Shown here piece after piece: positions 14,901 through 28,339 of a stretch of DNA of 64,000 nucleotides. Under the pieces are notes generated by a model that saw only the letters and a list, made by a program, of their open reading frames with translations, was not told the origin of the DNA and did not search any database. Position numbers and translations under genes: made by a program. The stretch covers positions 55,053,702-55,117,701 of the forward strand of contig OZ020307.1 in NCBI GenBank assembly GCA_963971305.1, in the 5' to 3' direction. The number at the start of each line of letters is the position of its first letter. Position 1 is the first letter of the stretch. This DNA is from Arcuatula senhousia. Taxonomy: Eukaryota > Mollusca > Bivalvia > Mytilida > Mytilidae.

Positions 14901-17900
14901 TGGAGAACATCATCCTGTACACTGGTATACAGTTTCTCTACAAACCTGCCTCCTGGGGAATATCATCCAGTACTCTGATATAAAGTCACTCCATACACCT
15001 GCCTCCTGGGGAACATCATCCTGTACATCGATATACAGTCTCTCTGCAAACCTGCCTCCTGGGGAACATCATCCTGTACTCTGATATAAAGTCACTCTAT
15101 ACACCTTTCTCTTGGGGAATATCATCATGTTAACTAATATACAGTCACTCTACACAACTGCCTGCTGTGGAACATCATCCTGTACACTGATAAACAGTCA
15201 ATTTACCTGCCTCCTGGGAAACATCATCCCGTACACTGGTATACAGTCACTCTACAAACCTGCATTCTGGGGAACATCATCCTTTACACAGATATACAGT
15301 CACCCTAAACCTCTGCCTCATGGGGAACATCATCCTGTATACTGATTAAAAATCACTCAACACACCTACCTCCTTGGGAACATCATCCTGTACACTGATA
15401 TACAGTCACTATACACACCTGCCTCCTGGAGAACATCATCCTGTACACTGGTATACAGTTTCTCTACAAACCTGCCTCCTGGGGAATATCATCCTGTACT
15501 CTGATATAAAGTCACTCCATACACCTGCCTCCTGGGGAACATCATCCTGTACATTGATATACAGTCTCTCTGCAAACCTGCCTCCTGGGGAACATCATCC
15601 TGTACTCTGATATAAAGTCACTCTATACACCTTCCTCCTGGGGAATATCATCATGTTAACTAATATACAGTCACTCTACACAACTGCCTGCTGTGGAACA
15701 TCATCCTGTACACTGATAAACAGTCAATTTACCTGCCTCCTGGGAAACATCATCCCGTACACTGGTATACAGTCACTCTACAAACCTGCATTCTGGGGAA
15801 CATCATCCTTTACACAGATATACAGTCACCCTAAACCTCTGCCTTACGGGGAACATCATCATGTACATTGATATGCAGTATCTCTACAAACCTGTCTCCT
15901 GGGGAACATCAACCTGTACACTGATATACAGTAACTTTATACATCTGCCTCCTGGGGAATATCAAGTACACTGATATACACTCTCTCTTCACACCTGCCT
16001 CCTCGGGAACACCATCTTGTACACAAATATACATTCACTCTATACACCTACCTCCTTGGGAACATTATCCTGTACAATGATATACAGTCTCTCTGCAAAC
16101 CTGCCTCCTGGGGAACATCATCCTGTACACTGATATACAGTTACTCTACACAACTGCCTGTCGTGGAAAATCATGCTGTACACTAATACACAGTCAATCT
16201 TCCAACCTGCCCCCTAGGGAACATCATCCCGTACACTGATATACAGTCACTCTACCCACCTGCCTTCTGAGAAACATCATCCTGTATACTGATAAACAGT
16301 CACTCTACAACCCTGCGTCTTGGAAAACATCATCCTGCACACCTATACACAGTCTCTCTTCAAACCTGCCTCATGGGGAACATCATCCTGTACTCTGATA
16401 TACAGTAACTCTATAAATCTGTCTCCTGGGAAACATTATCATGTACACTGGTATACAGTTTCTCTACAAACCTGCCTCCTGGGGAACATCATCCTCTACT
16501 CTGAAATAAAGTCACTCTATATACCTGCCTCCTGGGGATCATCATCATGTTCACTGATATACAGTCTCTCTACAAACCTGCCTCTTAGGGAACATCTTCC
16601 TGTACTCTGATATAAAGCCAATCTATACACCTTCCTCCTGGGGAACATCATGTACACTGATATACAGTCGCTCTACACAACTGCCTCCTGGGGAATATCA
16701 TCCTGTACTCTGATATACAGTTTCTCTACAAACCTACCTCCTGGGGAACATCATCCTGTACACTGATATACAGTCACTATTCATACCTGCCTCATCCTAT
16801 ATACTGATATACAGTCACTCTACAAACTTGCCTCCTGGGAAACATTATCCTGTACACGAATATACAGTCATTCCACACACCTGCCTCCCAGGGAACATCA
16901 TCCTGTATACTGATATACAGTTATCCTTCGCACCTGCCTCCTGGGGAACATCATCATGTTCTCTGATATAAAGTCACTCTATACATCATCCTGTACACTG
17001 ATATACAGTCATTCTACAAAGCTGCCTCCTGGGGATCAGCATCCCGTACACTGATATACAGTCACTCTACACACCTGCCTTCTGAGGAACATCATCCTGT
17101 ATACTGATATACAGTCACTCTACAAACCATCATTCTGCACACTTATATACAGTCTCTCTACAAACCTGCCTTCTCGGGAACATCATCTTGTACACTGATA
17201 TACAGTCACCCTACACACCTGCCTCCTGTGGATCATCATCCTGTATACTGATAAACAATCACTCAACACACCTACCTCCTTTGGAACATCATCCTGTACA
17301 CTGATATACAGTCACTATACACACCTGCCTCCTGGAGAACATCATCTTGAACTCTGATATACAGTAACTTTATACATCTGCCTCCTGGGGAACATCATCA
17401 TGTACACTGGTATACAGTTTCTCTACAAACCTGCCTCCTGGGGAATATCATCCTGTACTCTGATATAAAGTCACTCCATACATCTGCCTCCTGGGGAACA
17501 TCATCCTGTACATTGATATACAGTCTCTCTGCAAACCTGCCTCTTGGGGAACATCATCCTGAACTGTGATATAAAGTCACTCTATACACCTTCCTCCTGG
17601 GGAATATCATCCTGTTAACTAATATACAGTCACTCTACACAACTGCCTGCTGTGGAACATCATCCTGTACACTGATAAACAGTCAATCTACCTGCCTCCT
17701 GGGAAACATCATCCCGTACACTGGTATACAGTCACTCTACAAACCTGCATTCTGGGGAACATCATCCTTTACACAGATATACAGTCATTCTACTAACCTG
17801 CCTCCTGGTGAATATCATCATGTACACTGATATACAGTCTTTTTAAAAATATGCCTCCTGGGGAACATCATCCTGTACACTGATATACAGTCACCCTACA

Positions 17901-20135
17901 CCTCTGCCTCACGGGGAACATCATCATGTACATTGATATGCAGTATCTCTACAAACCTGTCTCCTGGGGAACATCAACCTGTACACTGATATACAGTAAC
18001 TTTATACATCTGCCTCCATGGGAATATCAAGTACACTGATATACACTCTCTCTTCACACCTGCCTCCTCGGGAACACCATCTTGTACACAAATATACATT
18101 CACTCTACACACCTACCTCCTTGGGAACATTATCCTGTACACTGATATACAGTCTCTATACACTCTTGCCTCCTGGGAAACATCATCCTGTATTCTGATA
18201 TACAGTCACCCTACACACCTGCCTCCTGGGGAACATCATCCTCCACGCGTATATGCAGTCTTTCTACAAACCTGCCTCCTGGGGAACATCAACCTGTACA
18301 CTGATATACAGTCACTCCACACACTTGCCTCTTGGGAAACATCATCCTGCATACTGATATACAGTCATCCTACACACCTGCCTCTTGGAGAACATCATAC
18401 TGTATAACTGATATACAGTCCTTCTACAAACCTGCCTCCTAGGGAACATCGACCTGTACCTTGATATACAGTCACTCCACACATCTGCCTCCTGGGGAAC
18501 ATCATCCTGTACACAGATATACAGTCACTCTACAAACCTGCCTCCTGGGGAACATCATCCTGTACACAGATATACAGTCACTATACAAACCTGCCTCCTA
18601 GGGAACAGCATATTGTACACTGATATGCACTCACCCTACACACTCACCTCCTTGGGAACGTCATCCTGTACACTGATATACAGACACTATACACGCCTGC
18701 CTCCTGGGGAACATCATCCTGTATTCTGATATACAGTCACCCTACACACCTGCCTCCTGGGGAACATCATCCTCCACGCGTATATGCAGTCTTTCTACAA
18801 ACCTGCCTCCTGGGGAACATCAACCTGTACACTGATATACAGTCACCCTACACACCTTCTTCTTGGAGAACATCATCCTGTATAACTGTTATACAGTCAC
18901 TCTACAAACCTGCCTCCTGGGGAACATCATCCTGTACACAGATATACAGTCACTCTACACACCTTCTTCTTGGAGAACATCATCCTGTATAACTGTTATA
19001 CAGTCACTCTACAAACCTGCCTCCTGGAGAACATCATCCTGTACACAGATATACAGTCACTCTACACGCCTGCCACCTGGGGAACATCATCCTGTACTCT
19101 GATATAAAGTCACTCTATACACCTGCCTCCTGGCCATAGGAACATTATCATGTACACTGGTATACAGTTTCTCTACAAACCTTCCTCCTGGGGAACATCA
19201 ACCTATACACTGGTATACAGTTTCTCTACAAACCTTCCTCCTGGGGAACATCATCCTGTACTCTGATATAAAGTCACTCTATACACCTGCCTCCTGGCCA
19301 TAGGAACATTATCATGTACACTGATATACAGTCTCTCTACGAACCTGCGTCCTGGGGAACATCATCCTGTTCACTGATATACAGTCACCCTGCACACCTA
19401 CCTCCTTGGGAACATCATCCTGTACACAGATATACAGTCTCTCTACAAAAATGCCTCCTGGCGAATATCATCCTCTACTCTGATATAAAGCCACTCTATA
19501 CACCTTCCTTCTGGGGAACATCATGTTCACTGATATACAGTCGCTCTACACAACTGCCTCCTGGGGAATATCATCCTGTACTCTGATATACAGTTTCTCT
19601 ACAAACCTACCTCCTGGGGAACATCATCCTGTACACTGATATACAGTCACTATACATACCTGCCTCATCCTATATACTGATATACAGTCACTCTACAAAC
19701 CTGCCTCCTGGGGAACATTATCCTGTACACAGATATACAGTCACCCTTCACACCTGCCTCCTGGGGAACATCATCCTGTTCTTTGATATAAAGTCACTCT
19801 ATACATCTTCCTCCTGGGGAACATCATCCTGTACACTGGTATACAGTTTCTTTACAAACCTGCCTCCTGGGGAACATCATCCTGTACTCTGATATAAAGT
19901 CACTCCATACACTTGCCTCCTGGGGAACATCATCCTGTACATTGATATACAGTCTCTCTGCAAACCTGCCTCCTGGGGAATATCATCCTGTAAACTAATA
20001 TACAGTCACTCTACACAACTGCCTGCTGTGGAACATCATCCTGTACACTGATAAACAGTCAATCTACCTGCCTCCTGGGAAACATCATCCCGTACACTGG
20101 TTTATACAGTCACTCTACAAACCTGCATTCTGCAT
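11953..20135. repeat. 53-bp minisatellite, block 2 (about 150 copies)
   Basis: This is the same unit and orientation as the block on the left. Large internal duplications are visible. A marker string with CTGCCTGCTGTGGAACATC followed by a CAGTCAATTTACC or CAGTCAATCTACC variant recurs near 10358 (block 1), 12630, 15160, 15685, 17645 and 20020. A ~525-bp segment is repeated in tandem at about 14850-15375 and 15375-15900. A ~2.27-kb shift relates 10.36-11.05 kb (block 1) to 12.63-13.32 kb. The array ends inside a marker unit at CTGCATTCTGCATTCAG. Open frames here are repeat shadows. Confidence 0.95.
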
Positions 20136-23100
20136 TCAGATTCATAAAGACAATTTGTAAAAAAGATTTTGCGAAAGTTTCATTAAGTTTCAAGAAAAAA
20201 AAATTAAAGTTGTGAATAACAGACTAGTACTTCTAGTTAAAAAAATGGCTATTCCATGTTTTGCTGAACATAGATCACAAAGGGTATTATGACACTATAT
20301 AAGATAAAAGATTTATTAGACATTTCGTTAATTTTCAAGCTTTAGTTAACGTTTATCAGGACATATACAATTAGTGCCCTTGTGTCCAAAAGCCATTCTT
20401 GAATGATTATTATTGTAAGAATCGCTGAATTCGAGATTGAACAAAAAAAAATAATCATTATCTGTGAATCAAAATAATGTTACCAAGATTTTGTCAAAAA
20501 ATTATCAAATTTGTAATTGTCGTTAATGAGATATAGCGAAATATATCTGTGGTTTTTTTTTCATGGCCAGAAATCAAAAATACGATATATTACCAAACTA
20601 CAAACACTTTTTAGCAGGTTTTATACAAAATAAACTTTTAAAATCGAAGTATCATTATGTGAAAAAGATTCTGTAAAGTTTTGTGAAATTTGAAGCCAGT
20701 TATAAAGGAGTTGTTGAGGCTAAGAGTGGGGTACCCCCTCACCTTAGCCTAAAAAATTCCTTACTTTACTATGGCGAATCCTTAGTTTTCATTCAATGAA
20801 TGAGGTAAATAGATATGCTGAGCTACAATATGTAACAATACTTTTGCCCAAGTTTTATGAAATTTTTAGCACAGATGGCGATTCCGTGCTGGATTAGAAC
20901 TGTACGGTCCTTGGGTGGCTTTGTTAAGTTTTAGTAAGTATAAAACCACAAAGATTTTCTAGATACAATCTAAAACATAAATATTACAATTACATATTAA
21001 GGAAAAGAAAATACCCGAATTTCGAAAAAATCAAAGATGGGTCAAAGGAAAAAATGGCGATAAGAGTAAAATAACACATTTTGTGTACGGATGACAAAAC
21101 ACTTTTTCGCTCATCAACGTCCCCTTTTATAATTCTATTCAAAATCTTATAAATAACAACATGCGACCACATTTGTGTGAAATTTTCAGCGAGATTCGTG
21201 CAATAATGTAGAAGCAATAGCGGTTACAAGAAAGGTACACCTTCGTCCAAATATGCAAAGTCCCTGTTTTCACACGAGTAAACCCCTAATTAGACTCGAA
21301 TTAAATTTTTTCGTATTCAACAATCAATGGTGTAATATTCAAAATATTATGTGTAACTTTAATCAAATTCTATAAAGTTCTGTAGGTATAATCAGTCATT
21401 ATATATTGGCGCCCCTGGTATTTTGGGCAGGAGTGTGGACGATTACAATATAAGGCTTAAAGTCCTAAAAACCGAATAAAGTAGGCCTATACACCTTACT
21501 TGCCCTAAATGTATTGAGATAAATGGTAAAAAGCATTAGAACCTTTAACAATGTGTCAACTTAGTTTAGAAGGTTTGTTTAACTCTATTGTTCATAATAT
21601 CCCCCCTTTTTGAAGGATCTCTTAAACACAGTTTTTAATGATTATATGGCCAAATAACATTTTAGAAAACATATTTGGTATGTTTACTGTAAGACAAACT
21701 TGAAACAAAAACAGAAAATTATATTTAAATTAAAAAATAATAGCGCAGAAAATTCCTCTACAAAAAGGTGGGAAATTCGACCTTCATGTAAATTTATTAA
21801 ATTATTAATGATAAATGGTAGTACTATCCAAACTTTTTCAATTAAAATATTTGTTTAGACATTATATCATATATTTCCGATCAGTTGTTTCAATTTTGAC
21901 CACAAATAAATACGGAAATGAAAAACACTTTTACGGTTGTTTTTTTAGTTTTTTTTTCGCCTATTGACCTTTGACCTTGAATTTCTGAAAAACTCGACCA
22001 ACTCTGATTCTTACGACAAGCATATTTCGATTGCTTAGGTCCTGCTCTTTCCAATGATATATAATATGTGAGTTTGTTCGGTGGGGACATTAAATTTTTA
22101 AAATCCAGGTGCCGTCTACTCTACTAATAGCAGTATAATGGGCATGAATAATTTTGTTAAATTTTTTATCAGGACTTACAACATGCATGTTTGATAAAAA
22201 TGGAAATAAATATTCATTGTTACATATTACATGTTACATATTACATTGTTACATACACGGTTGTCCATTGTGGTTTTTCTAAATTGCCGTTTAATTGTGG
22301 GCTGTGTCGCGTACACTTATTTCACATCTCTTTATTTTCTATACAATGCAAGACAGAAAATGCTATCGAAATTTCGATAAATTACCTATCAATTTAAAAT
22401 ATACATGTATGTATGTTTACCTGCATACATCAATGTTATTTAGGGCCCCCCATTTACATGTATGCTCCATATATTTAAAATAAATTTTCCAACCCTGCCA
22501 TTGCACCATTCCTATTCTATTACCTTTACGTCCATGTTAATTCTCATTTGATTAAAACTACCTACAGTGTATATTTTTAAGGCTGAGAAGCTGGGACTAT
22601 CTTTAATATGATTATTTTTTGTTCCAAAAGGTGGATGCTGCATAGATTTGACCAAAGAAAAACAAATTCAAAATAAGGCAGCTGCTACATGGATGATTAA
22701 ATGACATGATTTTCATTTTTCAGAAAGCTTGAATTTTCTAGAGGTATGCCATTTATCTATTTAAGATAATTTAGTTCAGTAGCAATTAAGTCATTCATTG
22801 TATCAAAGGGGCAATCAAATTGGTATTATAATTAATAAAAGATTCGAGTTAATACATAATTCGCATGATTCAAGGAACATCAATGACAACAACAATATAC
22901 AGAAACACTTAACACAATACATGTATCTACATGTATAAATTGTACATGCAAATGCATTGTATTCTGAAAGATTACCTAAAGAAGCATGAAAATGCATAAA
23001 CAGTATCTAATCTATATTAAAATGTACAAGAATAAACACCATAAAGTGGTAAATGTACATTGTTTATGTACATACATGTACATGTTCTTTATTGAACCAG

Positions 23101-23524
23101 GCTTTATTGTGATAGTGAGAATTTTAATTTGGTAGCGATTTGTTTTAAATTTATTACCCTAACCCTATTTTTTTTTTAAAGAAATGCTTTGATTTTTATG
23201 TTTCAGGTATCAAGAAGTTTCTAACATCCCAATCAGATGGACTAGTACAGGAAAAAAACATTTTTGAAGTCATTGATTTTTTTTCTTTCACAACTTAAAG
23301 ATGTATTATCAGTATATATCTATATCACTAATGCTGGTTTTCTAAAAAAAAAAGCCTATTTATGCCATTGATACAAAAAATATACCACAAAGTGTGCAAA
23401 CTTTTAAGTAAAGAAAGAAAAGACACATTTTAAAGGTTAATGATAAAAACTGAAGCTCAAAGGGATGTTCATGTTATGTATTTAGTTTGAAATCAGTTAT
23501 TACTTGAAGTCAAAGTATCAAACT
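20136..23524. other. AT-rich non-coding stretch
   Basis: No convincing exon, RNA gene or complete element was found. The longest open frames (60-75 codons) are low-complexity, A/T-driven and lack splice or start context. Features present are a short perfect-looking hairpin at 20717-20750, a run of ACATGT/TACATGTA words around 22200-23100 (including CATATTACATGTTACATATT near 22223), and homopolymer runs. Confidence 0.6.
20717..20750. repeat. 34-bp imperfect palindrome
   Basis: The arms AGGCTAAG and CTTAGCCT flank a GC-rich centre (GTGGGGTACCCCCTCAC), giving a strong stem in otherwise AT-rich DNA. It could be a remnant of a small inverted-repeat element. Nothing around it suggests a transcript. 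Confidence 0.6.
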
Positions 23525-23570
23525 GGCCCAGGTGCATTGATAAAGGGTGTTAAAAATCAACACACACACA
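23525..23570 (+). mobile_element. 3' tail fragment of tRNA-derived SINE
   Basis: GGCCCAGGTGCATTGATAAA, then GGGTGTTAAAAATCAACACA, then a CA run closely parallels the 3' end of the complete SINE at 35732-36008 (GGCCCAGGTGCGTCGATGAA, then GGCGTTAAACAGCAACACAT). Only the tail is recognisable, so it is a truncated or decayed copy. Confidence 0.6.
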
Positions 23571-23762
23571 AAGTATCAAACAGCTGTCAATAAAATGATT
23601 TATTCTTTTATGCTGTTTATTCATATTTCAAAGAATAATTTCTCATGAGCAACCATTTTATCAAAGTACTGGTAACCAAAATTTTTAAAGCCAAACTTTA
23701 ATACCTCTTAGCCATGTGTATGAGAAAGAATATACGAATTTATCACAAAGGTAAAGATAATA

Positions 23763-24190
23763 TCCCAGCGGGCACTCAACGTTGTTTCAACGTTGAAAAT
23801 AGGTTGAAATAAAGTTGCAACGTCGGTCAACCTATTTTAAACGTTGAAACAACGTTGATAATGTAAACGTTACAACTCAACACGTTGATTCCACGTTGAA
23901 AAGAAGTTGACAGTTTCAACGTTTACATAGGTTAAACTATCGACGTTGAATCAACGTTGATGATTAAAACGTTAGATTTCAACACGTTGATTCCACGTTG
24001 AAATGAAGTTGACAGATTCAACGTTTATATAGGTTTAACGCCCGACGTTGAATCAATGTTGATGCTTAAAACATACCATTTTAACACATTGAATCCACGT
24101 TGAAATCAGGTTGCAAGCATCAACGTTGAGAATAGGATAAGTTATCGACGTTGAAACAATGTCGACAATTTCAACGTCGCGCATACAATG
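23763..24190. repeat. Left subterminal array of CAACGTTG palindromic words
   Basis: CAACGTTG and near-variants (AACGTTGAAACAACGTTGA, CACGTTGATTCCACGTTGAA) recur about every 20-40 bp, within a looser repeat of ~110 bp that includes AGTTGACAGTTTCAACGTTT and AGTTGACAGATTCAACGTTT. The core word is its own reverse complement, so the region can form many alternative hairpins. Arrays like this next to a terminal repeat are typical transposase-binding layouts, an inference here. Confidence 0.85.
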
Positions 24191-24619
24191 ACGAATACAC
24201 ATTGCAATTTGCTTTGTAGCTAACCCTTTTAACGCATTGCATTAGATGTAGAGAAAAACTATTTTCTAATTCTTTTATATTCAGGAAGCACAATCCTGAA
24301 TGAGACTATCAGAGAAAAAAGCACCACATACATACACATTTTTTTAAATAATGTGAACTTTAAAGAGATGATTGGCGTTCGAAAAGAAGTAAGAAGGGGG
24401 CAAAGCAAAAAGATTTTTCAAAGATGAAAAATCAGCTTAAACTATATGCAAGCTGTTTTCCATTGCGATTTTTTTTCCTGGTTGTTGTTTGTTTTTAGTT
24501 GTTGAGTTCACTTTTTCCTGTATGTTGTTTGCCTTGCCCATACATGTTAAAGGTACATTTCTTGACTTATTTAATTTATGCTTAATTCGATTTCGAGCAT
24601 CCTTTGATATCCTTGCTTG

Positions 24620-25030
24620 AAAAGTCGCGGGGGTATATAGTGATAGGACTGTCCGTCCGTGTGTCCGTCGGTCCTTCAGTTGCATCTCGGGGTACCAATC
24701 TTTATCATCAACACCTCCTAAACCCCTTGAACAATTTTCATGAAACTATTATCTTTGTGACATAATGTAGATGTGCACCTTCTACGTACACATGACGTAT
24801 TCAAAAATTTGATCCGTATTATTTTGGCTTCCCATAGCAAAACATGGATCTGTCTGTGTGACTTAAAAGGGTACCCATTTCTTATCTGCAACTCCTCCTA
24901 AACCCCTGAATGGATTTCTTTAATAAACTTGCGCTGTGACATGTTGTCAATTTGCCATGACTTCTTATAATATTAAATGTCTTCCGTTTTAGGGGCAGGG
25001 TTATTCATTAGCGAGCTGTTGCTCACAGTT
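24620..25030 (+). repeat. Dispersed GTCC-microsatellite repeat fragment
   Basis: CGCGGGGGTATATAGTGATA is followed by ACTGTCCGTCCGTGTGTCCG and two similar ~180-bp stretches with CACCTCCTAAACCCCTTGA and CTCCTCCTAAACCCCTGAA. Related but weaker starts occur near 28800 (CTGTCTGTCCGTCTGTCC) and 35412 (GGGGCGTATAGTGTTCGGG, TTCGTCCGTTC). It is probably a decayed non-autonomous element; no clear ends were found. Confidence 0.45.
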
Positions 25031-25424
25031 TTTTTTTCTTGTTTATTTTAGACGGGTCATATATTAATAGCGCAGAACTTTGCGGTCTGAGTAACTGTGG
25101 ATATAACTGATATGATATTAACTAATCGATGTGTGTGTTTTCTATGTACGTTGTTCTTCTCTGGTTTGTTTAGACCAAATTGATGGAATTTTATATTATG
25201 AAAAAGAAATTCGTGATCTTTTTTTCTTTTCCTTAAAGATCTTAAAGCTTGATAACTTGCCATGTTATTCGGATTTGATTAATGTAAATAGGACAGATAT
25301 AGGGGTATCTGGCACTCTAAATTCCTCTTTAAATAAAACATTCGAAAACACCATGTTGTGTTTTTGGTTTTTTTGGGTTTTTTTTTACAAAAGGACTAGC
25401 TGTTCTGCCCTTTTATTTCAGTTT

Positions 25425-25640
25425 GACAATACCCCCCCCCCCCCCCCATTTTTATATTTGGAACTTTGCTACTATATCCGAAAATGATCAATCAGTCCCC
25501 CCTTTTTATGTTTTTTAACTTTCTATATTCAAATAAATATTTGTGTCCTGTCTGGACCCCCCTCGTTGAATATTGAACTTTCGAATCCCCCCTTTTTGTC
25601 ATCGCGTAACATTCGGATCCCCCCTTTTAGTTTCATAGAT
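25425..25640. repeat. Poly-C tract and repeated TCCCCCCTTTTT words
   Basis: A run of about 16 C occurs near 25435, followed by four CCCCCC(T)TTTT or CCCCCCTCG words at about 25496, 25556, 25587 and 25619, spaced 30-60 bp apart. It reads as a decayed short tandem repeat. No gene is seen. Confidence 0.6.
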
Positions 25641-25760
25641 GACAAGAGTCGATAATATATATGCAAATACAAAAAAAAACTCCGAATTAAATACATTTCA
25701 TTAATTATTATCATTTCAAATAATTATTATATATATGGAATAAAAAAACTTACAATTTTA

Positions 25761-25923
25761 ATGGGTTTTATTGGGAAACCACGTGACTTTCTGTTTCACA
25801 TTCCACAATCGCGCACGCGTATAGAATACTCGTGCATTTCCCGCGCGTCCAGAACAAAGAAAATCAGACATCAACGCCTTAGTATTTCAATCACAAATTT
25901 CAGTGTGAAATCAAGTAAAAAAG
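25761..25923 (+). other. Candidate first exon / promoter-like CpG patch
   Basis: A locally GC- and CpG-richer stretch (CGCGCACGCG, CCCGCGCGTCC) carries an open frame from ATG at 25761 to a good donor, AAAAAAG|GTAAGAT, at 25923/25924. The exon ends one base into a codon. That matches the acceptor at 29458/29459, where the frame continues open through the next exon. This makes it a plausible 5' exon of the decayed DUF4806-like gene downstream. The encoded 54 residues are basic, resemble nothing I know, and the exon could equally be a non-coding leader. Confidence 0.3.
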
Positions 25924-26639
25924 GTAAGATATCTTCACAATTTTACAACATTAATATATTTATTTGATATGTGTTTGAGACGGACATGTTTTAAGATGCA
26001 TACGGCGAGGCCCTACATGAATTTTTATCATAGTTTTGTGTGTTTTGACTGGATTATGCATACATGTTTTTGTTGTTTCGTGCCTTTATGGGGTCTTTTC
26101 TCGTCGACCTGAATAATCAATTTTGCCTCGTTGGACCTACTGTTATTATATCTGTTTGTAATTGGGCCTTAACCATGTACATTATGTGTTTGTGCCAATA
26201 AATTTGATTTGGTAACCCCCTCCTTTCTTAAAAGTAATAATGACCATTCATGAAAGTGTTGGCCAAACCAGGGATGTCCAAAAAGTCAGTTTTATTTAAT
26301 CCCTGGCCAAACTTGGCTACATCAGGGATGTCCAAAATCAGTTTGATTTAATCCCTGGCTACATGTAAAGATCAAGCAACCAAGACAATTCTTCAGATTC
26401 TACACAATGAAAAGACAACATTAAAAAAAAAAAACATACTGTAACCAAATAAACTTGGAAAGTGTTAAATGTATACCAAAATAGACATACATGTATTATT
26501 TACCGGTATTATTGATATATATACATGCAGGACAATGATACGTACGTTGACCATTTTTTTCAATTCAAAGATTACAATCTACTGAAACTAAGAATGAGCA
26601 GGAATGACATACAATGTAAACTTGACTACACTCCTACAA

Positions 26640-27575
26640 AATACCACATATCCAAGCCCCCCCTTTACTGGGGAAAAATTTGGTGTGACATATAAAAGAA
26701 TTATTGAAGCATGAACAAAGTGGACCCCCTCAGCATGTCAGTGCCCCCCTTTGGAAATATCTGCATCTATCACTATAGAGTACATAATATCTTCATTGTA
26801 CATGTACAAAAATGTATATCTACCCTTCATATACATTACATTCACGCACCTACACATAGCTTCACTTGGGGATTTTATAGAACTAAATGTAGGTACATGT
26901 ACATGTTGATGCATATCAATTAAATATAATCATATGTATGTATGTCAGATGAGCTTTGTTCCTTTGGATTTGGAAAGGTAATCATTTGCCTTTGACCATT
27001 TCTTCAGCTGAGAAGTGAACTTGACTGCATTCTAGAAACATCACATTTATAAAATCAAATAGCAAACTGTTTTACATGTGTACATACTGTAACATGCATG
27101 TCTTAATGCAGTTACAAATTTAAGAAAAATGACAAACAATGTTACACATGATACACTTAACTTCATTCGATATTTCATATCCCAGCACTTTCCCCCTTTT
27201 TTTGAAAAAATTCAATTTGGTTGGATATATAAGAATAATTAAAGCAACCAATTTAGTTGACCCCTAGCCTGTCAGTGGGCCCCTTTTTGAAATTACGTAT
27301 GTATCTGTCACTTAAGAGTACATATATCTTCATTGTACATGTACATGTATAAATACATTTCATAAATAAAATTTTCATCTGCACCATCAAAATTTTACAC
27401 TTACATGTAGCTTCATTATGGGATTTTCTGAACTACATGTACACGTACATGTAAATATAAATTAAATCTATCATATGTAATTATGTCAAAGAGCTTCGTT
27501 CCTTTGGATTTGGAAAGGTAATTATTTGCCTTTGACCATTTCTTCAGCTGAGAAGTGAACTTGACAGTTATTTTT
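26640..27575. repeat. ~530-bp direct duplication with exon-like core
   Basis: Two copies (about 26640-27040 and 27180-27575) share AGAATTATTGAAGC-like starts, a CACT..AGAGTACAT stretch and a nearly identical ~75-bp core (around 26950-27025 and 27490-27562). On the minus strand the core reads as open codons, beginning KFTSQLKKWSKAN and ending KGTKL, in both copies with mainly synonymous or conservative changes. The rightmost copy of the core is preceded on the minus strand by no clear acceptor; the left copy has TTTCTAG. I do not recognise the peptide. Alternative: a purely non-coding duplication whose core has drifted least. Confidence 0.5.
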
Positions 27576-28158
27576 AAACCACTTCAGTCCCCCACATCAA
27601 ATATCCCCTATTTTACCCACATGTACATGTAACATGTTCTACATCATGTTCAGGTAACATTGTTTTTTCTTGAATTTGATCTTGCCTTCATATGCATTTA
27701 ACTGTCTTATAACCTATTGTACATTTGTATAATGTATGCGCATTAAAAAGCGGCATTCCCAGCACTTAATTGTTTGTCCATCTATCAACAATTTCTTGAT
27801 AAAACTGACTCATTAACTAGCTGTCTTGAAAAAGATTGATTCTTAAATTTAATACAGTTTCTGTCCATACATGTATGTATTGTAAATTTCAAGTACATTG
27901 TAAATCCATGCATTGAATTATATTCATAAACCAGGATTTTTTGTTGACAGGGCCTTCTCTGACTTAGTAAAATCTTAGTTGTCCCCACCGCAACAGTCAC
28001 AGATAATGTGTTGGATGTGTTTTTGTGCAACTTGTTTTTTCATAACAAATATCTTTTTATATGGTATGCAGCTTCAGGAAGGGTGTCATTTTATGGGATA
28101 TGTTTTTTAGGATAAAAAAAATCATATACGCATACATATATCATATACATGTAACAAG

Positions 28159-28339
28159 GTGGCTCCCGCAGGCTTAAAAACGACCTGAGGGCTTTTTAAG
28201 GGCGACTTCCGCTTCATAAAATGGACCTATGCCAAAAAAACGACCTGCGATCTCTGCCAAAATATGCCTTTCAAATGCGACCTCAGGCCCCTTTTAAAAG
28301 CGACCTTGCGACCTGAGGAGGGCACCTTGCGGGAGCCCC
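28159..28339. mobile_element. 181-bp MITE with 6-bp target duplication
   Basis: The left end GTGGCTCCCGCA and the right end (minus strand GGGGCTCCCGCAAGG) form short terminal inverted repeats, flanked by AACAAG on both sides (28153-28158 and 28340-28345). The interior is built from GCGACCT/GACCTGAGG words and their complements, so it can fold back on itself. It is nested in the 23.8-33.7 kb element. Superfamily is not determined. Confidence 0.7.

Noticed and set aside
3454..19586. Many repetitive open frames (up to ~129 codons) on both strands in the minisatellite, which look like a Leu/Thr/Ser-rich repeat protein
   Set aside because: The 53-bp unit shifts frame every copy, the frames stop at random, and starts and splice signals are absent.
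22191..22483. Overlapping 62-68-codon frames
   Set aside because: They run through ACATGT/TTACAT simple sequence, with no coding signal.
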